NCBI GenBank assembly: GCA_947451875.1
Contig: CANGBE010000002.1
Span: forward strand, 1 to 33,793
From: Sphingomonadaceae bacterium
GTDB lineage: Bacteria; Pseudomonadota; Alphaproteobacteria; Sphingomonadales; Sphingomonadaceae
Direction of reading: 5' to 3'
DNA length: 33,793 bases
Under the pieces are notes generated by a model. It saw nothing but the letters and a program-made list of their open reading frames with translations. It did no database searches and was not told where the DNA came from. The translations under genes and the position numbers were made by a program. Shown here piece after piece: positions 9,223 to 18,560 of this stretch; position 1 is the first letter of the stretch, and each line of letters begins with the position of its first letter.

Positions 9223-9855
9223 TTACAGGCTCTTGAGATAGGCGGCGATCGCCTCATCCTTGGCGTTGGGATAGAATAGTTCGGCAAAATGCTCACCTGC
9301 GATTGCCGCCCTGAGCAGGCCCTGATCGACGGTCTTGAGCACGGTCAGCATGTCGTGGCACGAAGCCGACTTCATGTCCTTCAGGATGCTGCGGTTGGCG
9401 GCCATGAAGTGGGCGCGCTCCTTAGGGTAGCCTGCGCCACCTTCGTTCTCGAAGATCTTGCGATAGCAATCCTGCAGGTTGAGCTCCGCTGCCCAGCCGA
9501 AACCCTTGGCATAGGGCATCGACATGGCGTTGCCGTCGTTGATCTGGCTGAACAGGAACGCGTCGGTGGGATCGATGACGAGGCCACAGAATACGCCCGG
9601 CATGGCATTGGCTGCCAGCATCGAACCCATGCCGGTGCCACAACCGGTCACTACGAAATCGGCCGCGCCGGAATTGAGCAGAATGCCCGCCAGCAGCCCG
9701 TTCATCACATAGGTCAGCGAGGCCTTATCCTCGGGTGTGTACATGCCATAGTTGAACACCTGATGGCCCAGCGGTTCGGCAACCGAGCGCAGTGCCTCAT
9801 GGACAATGGCGTTCTTGGCGGCCTGGCTGTTCTCGATAATCAGGGCGATCTTCAT
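9223..9855 (-). CDS. RpiB/LacA/LacB-family sugar isomerase (candidate DhuI-like 4-deoxy-L-threo-5-hexosulose-uronate isomerase)
   Basis: ORF to 9921, MKIALIIENSQAAKNAIVHEALRS start at 9855; VTGCGTGMGSMLAANAMPGVFCGLV is the RpiB/LacAB core; 2 nt upstream of kduD. Confidence 0.8.
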   Translation of the reverse strand: MKIALIIENSQAAKNAIVHEALRSVAEPLGHQVFNYGMYTPEDKASLTYVMNGLLAGILLNSGAADFVVTGCGTGMGSMLAANAMPGVFCGLVIDPTDAFLFSQINDGNAMSMPYAKGFGWAAELNLQDCYRKIFENEGGAGYPKERAHFMAANRSILKDMKSASCHDMLTVLKTVDQGLLRAAIAGEHFAELFYPNAKDEAIAAYLKSL

Positions 9856-9894
9856 GGCTGGTCTTTCTTGCTTGTGTAGTGAATTGGCGCGCTG

Positions 9895-9909
9895 GGTAAC
9901 CGGTGTCAT
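9895..9909. promoter_or_regulatory. Candidate LacI-type operator GGTAACCGGTGTCAT
   Basis: Identical 15-mer to 4489-4503; 40 nt upstream of the RpiB-family gene start. Confidence 0.75.
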
Positions 9910-9929
9910 AGACAAAGGCAAGCGCAGAG

Positions 9930-10943
9930 CTAAACCCCTGCTACAGATGCGCGCGGGACGAATTCGGTAAGGAACAGCGATTTTTCCTCGGCTGCTGCCT
10001 CTGGATGGATCAGCTTCAATGCCGCCGAGCTGGCCATGGCGCGAATTGGCCAGCGCACTGTGGTCAGCGGCGGCCAGATCGTTGCGGCAATCGCGGTATC
10101 GTCAAAGCCGACGATGGAAAGCTCCTGCGGCACTGAAAGCCCGCGCGTCCGGGCGGCGTGGAGCACGCCTGCGGCCATCACATCGTTGCTGGCGAAGATG
10201 GCGGTGAAGCGCTCTGCGCCATCCAGCAACTGCTCACCGGCCGCGCGTCCGGTATCAAACGTATAGTTGCCGCGCGCGAGCATGTCTGGCCCTGTCGGCA
10301 GGCCTGCTGCGGTCATCGCATCGCGCCAGCCTGCCTCTCTCTCGGTCGCTGATCGGAACCCCTCTGGCCCTTGAACGAGGCCGATCCGTTGATGCCCTTG
10401 CGCGATCAGATAATCCACTGCATCGCGCACCGCCTGCCGGTCATTCGACTGCACCAGATGCGCGTCATCATCGAGTGTTGCTGAGCCCATGCGGACATAG
10501 TTGCAGCCCAATTCGGTAAAAAGTGCCGCCAGCGCGTCGTTTTCCGAAAGCGGCGGCAGGATCATCACGCCATAAAGTCGCTGCTGCTCAATGAATGCGC
10601 GGATATCGTCGAACAGATCCGGGCTGTGGCGATCGACCGGGCGGACGACAAGCGCGAATTCGCTGCCGCCGATGGCATCAAGCACGCCTTCCTGAAAGTT
10701 GAGCACCATCTGCGCGTTGGGGTTGTCATAGATCATCCCCAACAGGAAATTGCGCCGCAGCGCCAGCGCGCGCGCCTGCGGGTTGGGTACATAGGCAAGG
10801 TCGGCGATTACCGCCTCAACCTTTTCGCGCGTCGCCTCATTGAGCAGCGGCGAGCGGTTGATGACGCGGCTGACAGTTTTCTTCGACACACCGGCAAGGC
10901 GGGCGACGTCGTTGATCGTTGGCTGCCCTGTTCGCTTTGCCAT
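9930..10943 (-). CDS. LacI-family transcriptional regulator (candidate KdgR-type regulator of the pectin module)
   Basis: 337 aa; TINDVARLAGVSKKTVSRVINRSPLLNEATREKVEAVIADLAYVPNPQARAL HTH, periplasmic-binding-like effector domain. Confidence 0.93.
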   Translation of the reverse strand: MAKRTGQPTINDVARLAGVSKKTVSRVINRSPLLNEATREKVEAVIADLAYVPNPQARALALRRNFLLGMIYDNPNAQMVLNFQEGVLDAIGGSEFALVVRPVDRHSPDLFDDIRAFIEQQRLYGVMILPPLSENDALAALFTELGCNYVRMGSATLDDDAHLVQSNDRQAVRDAVDYLIAQGHQRIGLVQGPEGFRSATEREAGWRDAMTAAGLPTGPDMLARGNYTFDTGRAAGEQLLDGAERFTAIFASNDVMAAGVLHAARTRGLSVPQELSIVGFDDTAIAATIWPPLTTVRWPIRAMASSAALKLIHPEAAAEEKSLFLTEFVPRASVAGV

Positions 10944-11011
10944 GCCTGTGAACTCGGTTCCTTATCCGCTCCGCCTCTCTCTTGCCTTATGACGACGGGT
11001 GAGGCAAATGA

Positions 11012-11026
11012 TTGACACCGGTTTCC
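11012..11026. promoter_or_regulatory. Candidate LacI-type operator TTGACACCGGTTTCC
   Basis: In the divergent lacI/uxaA intergenic region; matches the other module sites; TTGACA also resembles a -35 box. Confidence 0.75.
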
Positions 11027-11042
11027 ATAGAGGTATTCGCCG

Positions 11043-12542
11043 TTGTCAATCAAGCCCGAACCTGCACTTTACCAAGCCGCGCTGCGTGTGCATGTGGCGG
11101 ATTCGGTCGCGGTTGCCTTGCGCGATCTGGCAGAGGGCGAGCAGGTGTTCGCCCTGACGCTGCGCGATGCTGTGCCGCAGGGCCACAAGTTTGCCCTCGC
11201 TGATCTCGCCTCAGGAGAGGTTGTGGTAAAATATGGCCAGCCGATTGGCCGCACGAGCCGGGCGATTGCGGCGGGCGAGCATGTCCATAGTCACAACCTT
11301 TCGACCGCACTTGCCGGCGAACTGGCCTATCAGGCCCAGGCAAAAAGCGCAGCGGTTTCGGGCCTTAGTGGGCAGGCACCCCGTTGGCAGGGCTATGTCC
11401 GCGCCGATGGTCGCGCCGCGACGCGCAACGAGGTTTGGATACTCCCGACCGTCGGCTGCGTCGGCATGACTGCCGAACAGATCGCGCGTGAGGCGCAGGT
11501 CCGGCATCATGGGCGCCTTGATGGCGTTCACGCCTTCGCTCATCCGCATGGCTGCTCGCAACTGGGTGATGACCTTGCCGGAACCCGGGCAGCACTGGCG
11601 GGCCTTGCCGCCAACCCCAATGCCGCTGGCGTGCTGTTGCTTGGTTTGGGCTGCGAATCGAACCAGCTCGATGTCTTGCTTGAGGCGGTCCCCGAATCGG
11701 CGCGCGGAAAGTTGCGTTTTCTCTCCAGCCAGAGTGCGGGCGATGAACTGGCCGAAGCGGGGCGAATGATTGATGATTTGGCCGATGCGGCTGCGGCGGC
11801 ACATCGGGAGGATTTGCCGCTTTCTGCTTTGACCGTGGGGCTGAAATGCGGCGGATCGGATGGCTTTTCCGGCCTCACCGCCAACCCGCTGCTCGGCCGT
11901 TTCAGCGATGCGCTCTGCGCCGCTGGCGGCAGTGCGGTGCTCACCGAAATCCCCGAGATTTTCGGCGCGGAACAGGCGCTGCTCGAACGCGCAGTCAGCC
12001 GCGAGGTGTTTGATGCGGGCGCGGATCTCGTCAATCGGTTCAAGCGTTACTATCTCGATCAGGGCCTGCCGGTTTCAGAAAATCCCTCGCCGGGCAATCT
12101 GGCGGGCGGGATCACCACGCTCGAGGAAAAGTCGCTGGGCGCGGTGCAAAAGGCCGGATCCGCGCCGCTTGCTCATGTGGTGGGCTATGGCGAACAAGCA
12201 GGACAAGGTGGGGTGACCCTGCTCGAATCGCCAGGCAATGACGCCGTTTCGTCAACGGCTCTCGCGGCGGCTGGGGCAACGCTTGTGCTGTTTACGACTG
12301 GTCGAGGCACGCCGCTTGGGTTCCCGGTGCCAACGATCAAGGTTGCCTCGAATCACGCCCTGGCGCTGGCAAAGCCGCACTGGGTTGATTTCGATGCGGC
12401 GCAGGCCTTTGATGATGGAAAATCAGCCACTGACGCCGCCTTTATGGAACGCGTTTTATCGATTGCCAGCGGGGAAAAAACTGCCTCTGAACGGGCGGGC
12501 CAGCGTGCTATTGCCATCTGGAAACGCGGGGTCACCCTGTAA
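11043..12542 (+). CDS. uxaA: Altronate dehydratase
   Basis: 499 aa; VAVALRDLAEGE, QGHKFALADLASGEVVVKYGQPIG and HVHSHNL (SAF domain), TRNEVWILPTVGCVG, FAHPHGCSQLGDD, GLKCGGSDGFSG, NPSPGNLAGGITTLEEKSLGAVQKAG; TTG start preceded by AGAGG at 11029-11033. Confidence 0.93.
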   Translation: MSIKPEPALYQAALRVHVADSVAVALRDLAEGEQVFALTLRDAVPQGHKFALADLASGEVVVKYGQPIGRTSRAIAAGEHVHSHNLSTALAGELAYQAQAKSAAVSGLSGQAPRWQGYVRADGRAATRNEVWILPTVGCVGMTAEQIAREAQVRHHGRLDGVHAFAHPHGCSQLGDDLAGTRAALAGLAANPNAAGVLLLGLGCESNQLDVLLEAVPESARGKLRFLSSQSAGDELAEAGRMIDDLADAAAAAHREDLPLSALTVGLKCGGSDGFSGLTANPLLGRFSDALCAAGGSAVLTEIPEIFGAEQALLERAVSREVFDAGADLVNRFKRYYLDQGLPVSENPSPGNLAGGITTLEEKSLGAVQKAGSAPLAHVVGYGEQAGQGGVTLLESPGNDAVSSTALAAAGATLVLFTTGRGTPLGFPVPTIKVASNHALALAKPHWVDFDAAQAFDDGKSATDAAFMERVLSIASGEKTASERAGQRAIAIWKRGVTL

Positions 12543-12575
12543 CTTCGCGGTGAATTCGCGCCTCGCCTCTTGCCT

Positions 12576-12590
12576 ATGACACCGGTTTCC
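12576..12590. promoter_or_regulatory. Candidate LacI-type operator ATGACACCGGTTTCC
   Basis: Matches the other module sites; 67 nt upstream of the hydratase ATG at 12658. Confidence 0.75.
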
Positions 12591-12657
12591 CCTAGGTGGC
12601 TGGCTGTGCCGCGAATACGCATCGCGAGCGAGAACTATAAGGGCTGGGTAGAGGGAA

Positions 12658-13452
12658 ATGGCTGACGCACAGGCAATAGCGACTGCATTTGTTGAAGCAC
12701 GCCGTGCTGCCCGCGCACTCCTCTCCTATCCGGGCCTTGCGCCGGGGGACCTTGGCTCTGCCTACCGTATTCAGGATGCCGCCATCGAACTGGATGGTCG
12801 GTCGATCAAAGGCTGGAAGGTGGGACGGATCAATCCGCCACTAGATGGGCAGCTCGGGGCGAACCGCCTTGCTGGCCCGATCTTTGCCGAAACGGTGGTT
12901 TCGCTCAACAATAGCGAAGTGCCCGTGATGCCGGTTTTTGCTGATGGATTTGCTGCGGCTGAGGCCGAGCTGCTGCTCCACATCGCCCCCGGCATGGCCG
13001 ATAAGCGCCCTGTTACCGATGCGGAAACGCGATTGGTCATTGATGAAGTGCGGCTCGGCATGGAAATTGCCAGCTCGCCCTATCCCGGGATCAACGAAGA
13101 CGGCCCGACGGTGACAGCTTCGGACTTCGGCAACAACCACGGCCTCGTCATGGGTGCGCCGCTTGACGACTGGCAGGAGACTGACCTCTGCGCGATTTCG
13201 GTCCGCACGCTGATTGATGGCGTTCTGATCGGTGAGGCAACTGCAGCGACCATGCTGGATGGTCCCTTTGGTGCTGTGCGCTTCCTGCTTGCCAACCTTG
13301 CGGCTCGCGGGATCGACATTTCCGGCGGCACTTGGGTTTCTACAGGGGCGATCACCGGAGTTCATCAGGTAGTTCCCGGCCAGGCGGTGCAGGCACAATT
13401 CGGAACGCATGGTTCGGTGCAGTGCACGATTGGAACTGCTAAAGTGGTTTGA
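12658..13452 (+). CDS. 2-keto-4-pentenoate hydratase / fumarylacetoacetate hydrolase-family protein
   Basis: 264 aa; AYRIQDAAIELDGRSIKGWKVGRINPP, AEAELLLHI, GNNHGLVMG; MhpD-like fold signature; GAGGG-type RBS upstream. Confidence 0.8.
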   Translation: MADAQAIATAFVEARRAARALLSYPGLAPGDLGSAYRIQDAAIELDGRSIKGWKVGRINPPLDGQLGANRLAGPIFAETVVSLNNSEVPVMPVFADGFAAAEAELLLHIAPGMADKRPVTDAETRLVIDEVRLGMEIASSPYPGINEDGPTVTASDFGNNHGLVMGAPLDDWQETDLCAISVRTLIDGVLIGEATAATMLDGPFGAVRFLLANLAARGIDISGGTWVSTGAITGVHQVVPGQAVQAQFGTHGSVQCTIGTAKVV

Positions 13453-13502
13453 GCAATTTTCCGCCACAGGGCATGATCCCGGGCGGTTTTTCGGAGAGAG
13501 TG

Positions 13503-14768
13503 ATGCAGGAACACCGCAGCAGCCGCTATCGCTGGGTTATCGTTTCGCTGCTGTTCGCGGCTTGCACGGTTAATTATATCGACCGTCAGATGATCGGTAT
13601 TCTCAAGCCCACGCTTTCCAAGGAGATGGGCTGGAGCGAGAGCGACTATGCCGGCATCGTCTTCTATTTCCAGATGGCCTATGCGGTGTCCTACCTCGTA
13701 TTCGGCAAGCTGATCGATATGTTCGGCGCGCGGATCGGCTATTCGATTGCGGTTATCATCTGGACAATCGGCCATATGGCGCACGGCCTGGCCGGGTCTG
13801 CCACCCAGTTTGCGCTGGCACGCGCGGGCCTTGGCATTGGTGAGGCGGGCAATTTCCCCGGCGGGCTGAAAGCTGTGGCTGAATGGTTCCCCAAGAAGGA
13901 ACGGGCCTTTGCTACCGGGCTGTTCAATGCCGGATCAAACGTCGGTGCGATCCTTACCCCGCTACTTCTGTGGCTGATCATCGAGCACTGGGGTTTTGAC
14001 TGGCGCATGGCCTTTTACATGACCGGCATTTTCGGCGTGATTTGGCTCGTGGCCTGGTGGATGATCTATCGCCACCCCACTGAAAAGCCGCAGGTTTCGG
14101 CGGAGGAACTGGCGTTTATCCAGCAGGATAATGACGATAATATTGCCAAGGCCGGTTGGGGCAAGGTGATCAGACGGCGCGAAACCTGGGCCTTTGCATT
14201 GGGCAAGTTCTGCATCGATCCGATCTGGTGGTTCTTCCTGTTCTGGCTGCCGGGCTATCTTGGCACGCGCTATGGTCTTGATCTTAAGACCTTCGCCCTG
14301 CCGGTGGCAGCGATCTACCTGATCTCTGACGTGGGCTCGATTGGCGGTGGCTGGATGTCGTCCAAGCTGATGGCGATGGGCAAGAGCATCAACTATGCTC
14401 GCAAAATGACGATGCTGCTCTGCGCCGTGCTGATCCTGCCGATCTGGTTTGCGCAGGATGTGTCATCGGTCTGGGGCGCAGTCTTACTGATTGGCTTGGC
14501 TACCGCCGGGCATCAGGCATTCTCGTGCAATCTCTATACGCTGCCGTCAGACGTTTTTCCGCAAGCCGCAGTTGGCTCGGTGGTTGGTATCGGCGGCACA
14601 GTGGGCGCGGTGGGCGGCATGTTCATGGCCAAGTTCACCGGCTATATCCTCGATACGACGCACTCCTATGCGCTGCTCTTTGCCATTGCGGCAGGGGCAT
14701 ACTGGGTTGCGCTGCTGCTGGTTCACCTGCTGATGCCGACTATGGTGCCGGTGAAAATCGAAAACTAG
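13503..14768 (+). CDS. MFS transporter, hexuronate/anion:cation symporter type (ExuT-like)
   Basis: ORF 13449-14768, ATG at 13503 after ggagag RBS; VNYIDRQMIGILKPTLSKEMGW, GIGEAGNFPGGLKAVAEWFPKKERAFATGLFNAGSNVGAI motif of the ACS family. Confidence 0.88.
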   Translation: MQEHRSSRYRWVIVSLLFAACTVNYIDRQMIGILKPTLSKEMGWSESDYAGIVFYFQMAYAVSYLVFGKLIDMFGARIGYSIAVIIWTIGHMAHGLAGSATQFALARAGLGIGEAGNFPGGLKAVAEWFPKKERAFATGLFNAGSNVGAILTPLLLWLIIEHWGFDWRMAFYMTGIFGVIWLVAWWMIYRHPTEKPQVSAEELAFIQQDNDDNIAKAGWGKVIRRRETWAFALGKFCIDPIWWFFLFWLPGYLGTRYGLDLKTFALPVAAIYLISDVGSIGGGWMSSKLMAMGKSINYARKMTMLLCAVLILPIWFAQDVSSVWGAVLLIGLATAGHQAFSCNLYTLPSDVFPQAAVGSVVGIGGTVGAVGGMFMAKFTGYILDTTHSYALLFAIAAGAYWVALLLVHLLMPTMVPVKIEN

Positions 14769-14799
14769 GCCAGCGCCTCGATCAGTTGAAAATTAGCCG

Positions 14800-17700
14800 G
14801 TGAAATTGCCGCAAGCCGTGCTATTCGCTGCATATGTTGCAAACGAAACGATTATAGCGCCCTTCGCTGATTTCGCGCCACCGGTGCGAGTACAGTCGGT
14901 TTTGCGTGCGGCGATTACGGCGGCTTGTCGCCGGCCCGAACCAGAATGTGTCACTGCACTGATTGGTGAGGCAGAGTTGCCCGATGCTTTGCGTGCGCAG
15001 GTTCGGGTCACGGCCATTGCCCTTGTCACGGCTCTCCGCGCCAAGGGCCAGCGCGGCGGGGTAGAGGCGCTGGTCAAGGAATACTCGCTCTCCAGCCATG
15101 AGGGTGTGGCGCTGATGTGCTTGGCCGAGGCCCTGCTGCGCATCCCCGACAATGCCACCCGCGACGCGCTTATCCGTGTCAAGATCGCCCACGGCAACTG
15201 GCAGGCCCATCTGGGCGAGGGGCGTTCGCTGTTCGTCAATGCCGCGACATGGGGGTTGGTGGTTACCGGAAAGCTCACGGGCAGCGTCAATGAAACTGGC
15301 CTCGCCGCAGCACTCGCCCGGCTGGTGGCCCGGGCCGGGGAGCCGGTAATTCGGCGCGGCGTCGATCTCGCCATGCAGATGATGGGCGAACAGTTCGTCA
15401 CCGGCCAAACTATCGCCGAAGCCCTGAAACGCGCGCGGAAGCTGGAGGCAGAGGGCTTCCTCTATTCCTACGACATGCTGGGAGAGGCCGCGACAACTGC
15501 CGCTGATGCGGCGCGTTATTACGCAGACTACGAAACCGCGATCCACGCCATCGGCAAGGCTTCGGCTGGCCGCGGCGTGGTTGGCGGGCCGGGCATTTCG
15601 ATCAAGCTCTCAGCGCTCCACCCCCGCTATTCGCGGTCGCAAGTCGCCCGGGTGATGGGCGAGCTTCTGCCGCGCGTGCAGGCGCTGGCCCTGCTGGCGC
15701 GGAGCTATGACATCGGGTTCAATATCGACGCCGAGGAGTCCGACAGGCTCGAACTGTCGCTCGATCTGCTTGAGGAACTGGCACTCGATCGGCGGCTTTC
15801 GGGCTGGAACGGACTGGGCTTCGTCGTCCAGGCTTATGGCAAGCGCTGCCCCTTCGTGATCGACTGGCTGGCTGATTTGGCGCGCCGTTCGGACCGGCGG
15901 ATCATGGTGCGGCTGGTCAAGGGCGCCTATTGGGACAGCGAGATCAAGCACGCGCAGGTCGATGGGCTCAGCGATTTTCCGGTCTATACCCGCAAGGTCC
16001 ATACCGATGTGGCCTATATCGCCTGTGCCAAACGACTGCTCGCAGCAAAGGTTTACCTGTTCCCGCAATTCGCTACCCACAATGCCCAGACCTTGGCGAC
16101 AATCTATGGCTTGGCGGGCGAGACCTTCACGGCTGGCGACTACGAATTCCAGTGCCTGCACGGCATGGGCGAACCGCTCTATGAAGAGGTCGTTGGCCCC
16201 GACAAATTGAACCGCCCCTGCCGCATCTATGCGCCGGTTGGGACGCACGAGACGCTGCTCGCCTATCTCGTGCGCCGCCTGCTGGAGAACGGAGCCAACA
16301 GTTCGTTCGTTCACCGTATCTGGGACGAGGGCGTGGCGGTAGAGGAGCTGGCGGAGGATCCGGTGGCAGCCGCGCGGGCGATTGCGCCAGTCGGGCTCCC
16401 GCATCCGGCGATTGCCCTGCCGCGCAATCTGTTTGCCGGGCGGTACAACTCTGCAGGGCTTGATCTGGCTAGTGAGGCGGTGCTGACGCGGTTGTCAGGC
16501 GTGCTCCCGCAAGGCCAGCAATGGGGGGCCGAGCCGCTGATCACGGGTCTCGAAATCGCCCGCCGCAGCCAGCCGGTGACCAATCCGGCGGGCCGGGGCG
16601 ATGTGGTTGGCTCGGTATCTTTTGCTCTGGATCGCGATGCTGCCCACGCGGTGCGGGCGGCGCATGGCGCTTGGCCGGACTGGGCTGCAGTGCCCGTGGA
16701 CCAACGCGCTGATTGCCTGAACCGCGCCGCCGATCTGCTCGAAGCGCGGATGGAAAGTCTGCTTGGTCTGATCTTGCGCGAGGCGGGCAAATCGCTTGCC
16801 AATGCTGTGGGTGAAGTGCGCGAGGCGGTCGATTTCCTGCGCTATTACGCAGTGCAGGCGCGGGCAACGCTTGGCCCAGATCACCAGCCGCTCGGCGCGG
16901 TGGTCTGCATCAGCCCGTGGAACTTTCCGCTAGCGATCTTCACCGGCCAGATTGCCGCCGCGCTGGTGACGGGAAATGCCGTGCTCGCCAAGCCGGCCGA
17001 GGAAACCCCGCTGATCGCCGCCGAGATGGTGCGCCTGCTGCATCAGGCAGGCGTGCCGCGCGAAGTGCTGCAATTTGTCCCCGGCGATGGCCGCGTCGGC
17101 GCCGCGCTGGTCGCCGAGCCGGAAGTGGCAGGCGTGATGTTCACTGGTTCGACCGAAGTCGCCAAGCTGATCCAGCGCGAGCTTGCTGGCCACACATCGC
17201 CGCACGGCGCGCCGATTCCGCTGGTCGCGGAAACCGGCGGGCAGAACGCGATGGTGGTCGATAGCTCGGCGCTGGCCGAACAGGTGACGGCTGACGTGAT
17301 CGCCTCGGCCTTTGATTCAGCAGGGCAGCGCTGCTCAGCGCTCAGGGTCTTGTGCCTGCAGGAGGATATCGCCGACCGCCAGCTTGCCATGCTGCGCGGG
17401 GCCTTGGCGGAACTGGCCGTCGGCAATCCGCAGCGGCTGGCTTGCGATATTGGTCCGGTAATCAGCGACGAGGCGCGCGCCGGGATCGAGGCGCATGTCG
17501 AGCGGATGGCCGCACTGGGCTGCCGAGTAGAACGCCTACCGCTTTCCGCCGAATGTGCGCATGGCACCTTTGTCGCTCCGACGATCATCGAGATCGACGA
17601 TATTGCCCAACTGGGCCGCGAAGTCTTCGGGCCGGTGCTGCACGTGGTGCGTTATCGGCGTGAGCGGCTGGATCAAATGATCGAGGCGATCCGCGCCACC

Positions 17701-18483
17701 GGCTATGGCCTGACTTTCGGGCTTCACACGCGGCTGGATGAGATGGTGGAGCAGCTTTCGAAACAAGCCGGGGCGGGCAATGTCTACGTCAACCGCAACG
17801 TCATCGGTGCGGTGGTGGGCGTGCAGCCGTTTGGTGGGCGCGGGCTTTCGGGTACCGGGCCCAAGGCGGGTGGTCCGCTGGCACTGGGGCGACTGGTGCG
17901 GACTGCACCAGTGGTTGAACTCGCTGCATCGGGACACAGCGACACCGCGAGTGCGGCGCTGGCCGAATGGCTCAAATCCAAAGGTGAAACAGACCTTGTG
18001 CAGCTTGTCAGGCAATGCCAGCGCCTCTCCCCGCTTGGCTTTATTGCGGAACTCCCGGGGCCAGTGGGAGAGCGCAATATCTATACGCTGCACCCACGCG
18101 GAGACGTGCTCTTGCTAGCGCGTACCCATGCCGGACTAGTGGCGCAACTGGCGGCAGCTCTGGCAACCGGCAACCAGGTCAGCGTGCTTAGCGATGCTGC
18201 CCTCAACGTGGGCTTTGGCGATCTGCCAAACAGTGTTTCCAGTCGGATCATCTGGCTGGGTTCCCTGCCCCAACGCGCCAACTTCGCTGCCGTGTTGATC
18301 GAACCCGGCGAGCAGCAGGCCTCCCACTTGCGGGCAATCGCCGCGATGGAGGGCCCCATCCCGCTGGTCCAGACCGCAGCGCCAGACGGCATCTACCGGC
18401 TCGAATGGCTGGTCGAGGAGCAATCGACTTCGATCAACACCACCGCAGCAGGGGGCAATGCCAGCCTGATGGCTTTAGTGTGA
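14800..18483 (+). CDS. putA: Bifunctional proline dehydrogenase / L-glutamate gamma-semialdehyde dehydrogenase
   Basis: 1227 aa; PRODH core ([48 protein letters not shown]) and ALDH core ([66 protein letters not shown]); GTG start, weak RBS. Confidence 0.92.
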   Translation: MKLPQAVLFAAYVANETIIAPFADFAPPVRVQSVLRAAITAACRRPEPECVTALIGEAELPDALRAQVRVTAIALVTALRAKGQRGGVEALVKEYSLSSHEGVALMCLAEALLRIPDNATRDALIRVKIAHGNWQAHLGEGRSLFVNAATWGLVVTGKLTGSVNETGLAAALARLVARAGEPVIRRGVDLAMQMMGEQFVTGQTIAEALKRARKLEAEGFLYSYDMLGEAATTAADAARYYADYETAIHAIGKASAGRGVVGGPGISIKLSALHPRYSRSQVARVMGELLPRVQALALLARSYDIGFNIDAEESDRLELSLDLLEELALDRRLSGWNGLGFVVQAYGKRCPFVIDWLADLARRSDRRIMVRLVKGAYWDSEIKHAQVDGLSDFPVYTRKVHTDVAYIACAKRLLAAKVYLFPQFATHNAQTLATIYGLAGETFTAGDYEFQCLHGMGEPLYEEVVGPDKLNRPCRIYAPVGTHETLLAYLVRRLLENGANSSFVHRIWDEGVAVEELAEDPVAAARAIAPVGLPHPAIALPRNLFAGRYNSAGLDLASEAVLTRLSGVLPQGQQWGAEPLITGLEIARRSQPVTNPAGRGDVVGSVSFALDRDAAHAVRAAHGAWPDWAAVPVDQRADCLNRAADLLEARMESLLGLILREAGKSLANAVGEVREAVDFLRYYAVQARATLGPDHQPLGAVVCISPWNFPLAIFTGQIAAALVTGNAVLAKPAEETPLIAAEMVRLLHQAGVPREVLQFVPGDGRVGAALVAEPEVAGVMFTGSTEVAKLIQRELAGHTSPHGAPIPLVAETGGQNAMVVDSSALAEQVTADVIASAFDSAGQRCSALRVLCLQEDIADRQLAMLRGALAELAVGNPQRLACDIGPVISDEARAGIEAHVERMAALGCRVERLPLSAECAHGTFVAPTIIEIDDIAQLGREVFGPVLHVVRYRRERLDQMIEAIRATGYGLTFGLHTRLDEMVEQLSKQAGAGNVYVNRNVIGAVVGVQPFGGRGLSGTGPKAGGPLALGRLVRTAPVVELAASGHSDTASAALAEWLKSKGETDLVQLVRQCQRLSPLGFIAELPGPVGERNIYTLHPRGDVLLLARTHAGLVAQLAAALATGNQVSVLSDAALNVGFGDLPNSVSSRIIWLGSLPQRANFAAVLIEPGEQQASHLRAIAAMEGPIPLVQTAAPDGIYRLEWLVEEQSTSINTTAAGGNASLMALV

Positions 18484-18519
18484 TCGGCTTTGCGCTTGCA
18501 TGAGTCGCCTGGCTCCGAT

Positions 18520-18540
18520 ATTGCTATTTTCTATAGCGAT
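18520..18540. promoter_or_regulatory. Candidate MarR operator ATTGCTAT-tttct-ATAGCGAT
   Basis: Imperfect palindrome (7/8 arm match), 5-nt spacer, 20 nt upstream of the aldehyde dehydrogenase ATG; same architecture as two sites upstream of the MarR gene. Confidence 0.65.
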
Positions 18541-18560
18541 AATTTCCGGAGAGAGTCGTC

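Noticed and set aside
15610-16404. Long minus-strand ORF (264 aa) antisense to putA
   Set aside because: Shadow frame of a high-GC gene; no recognisable domain; sense frame is a clear PutA
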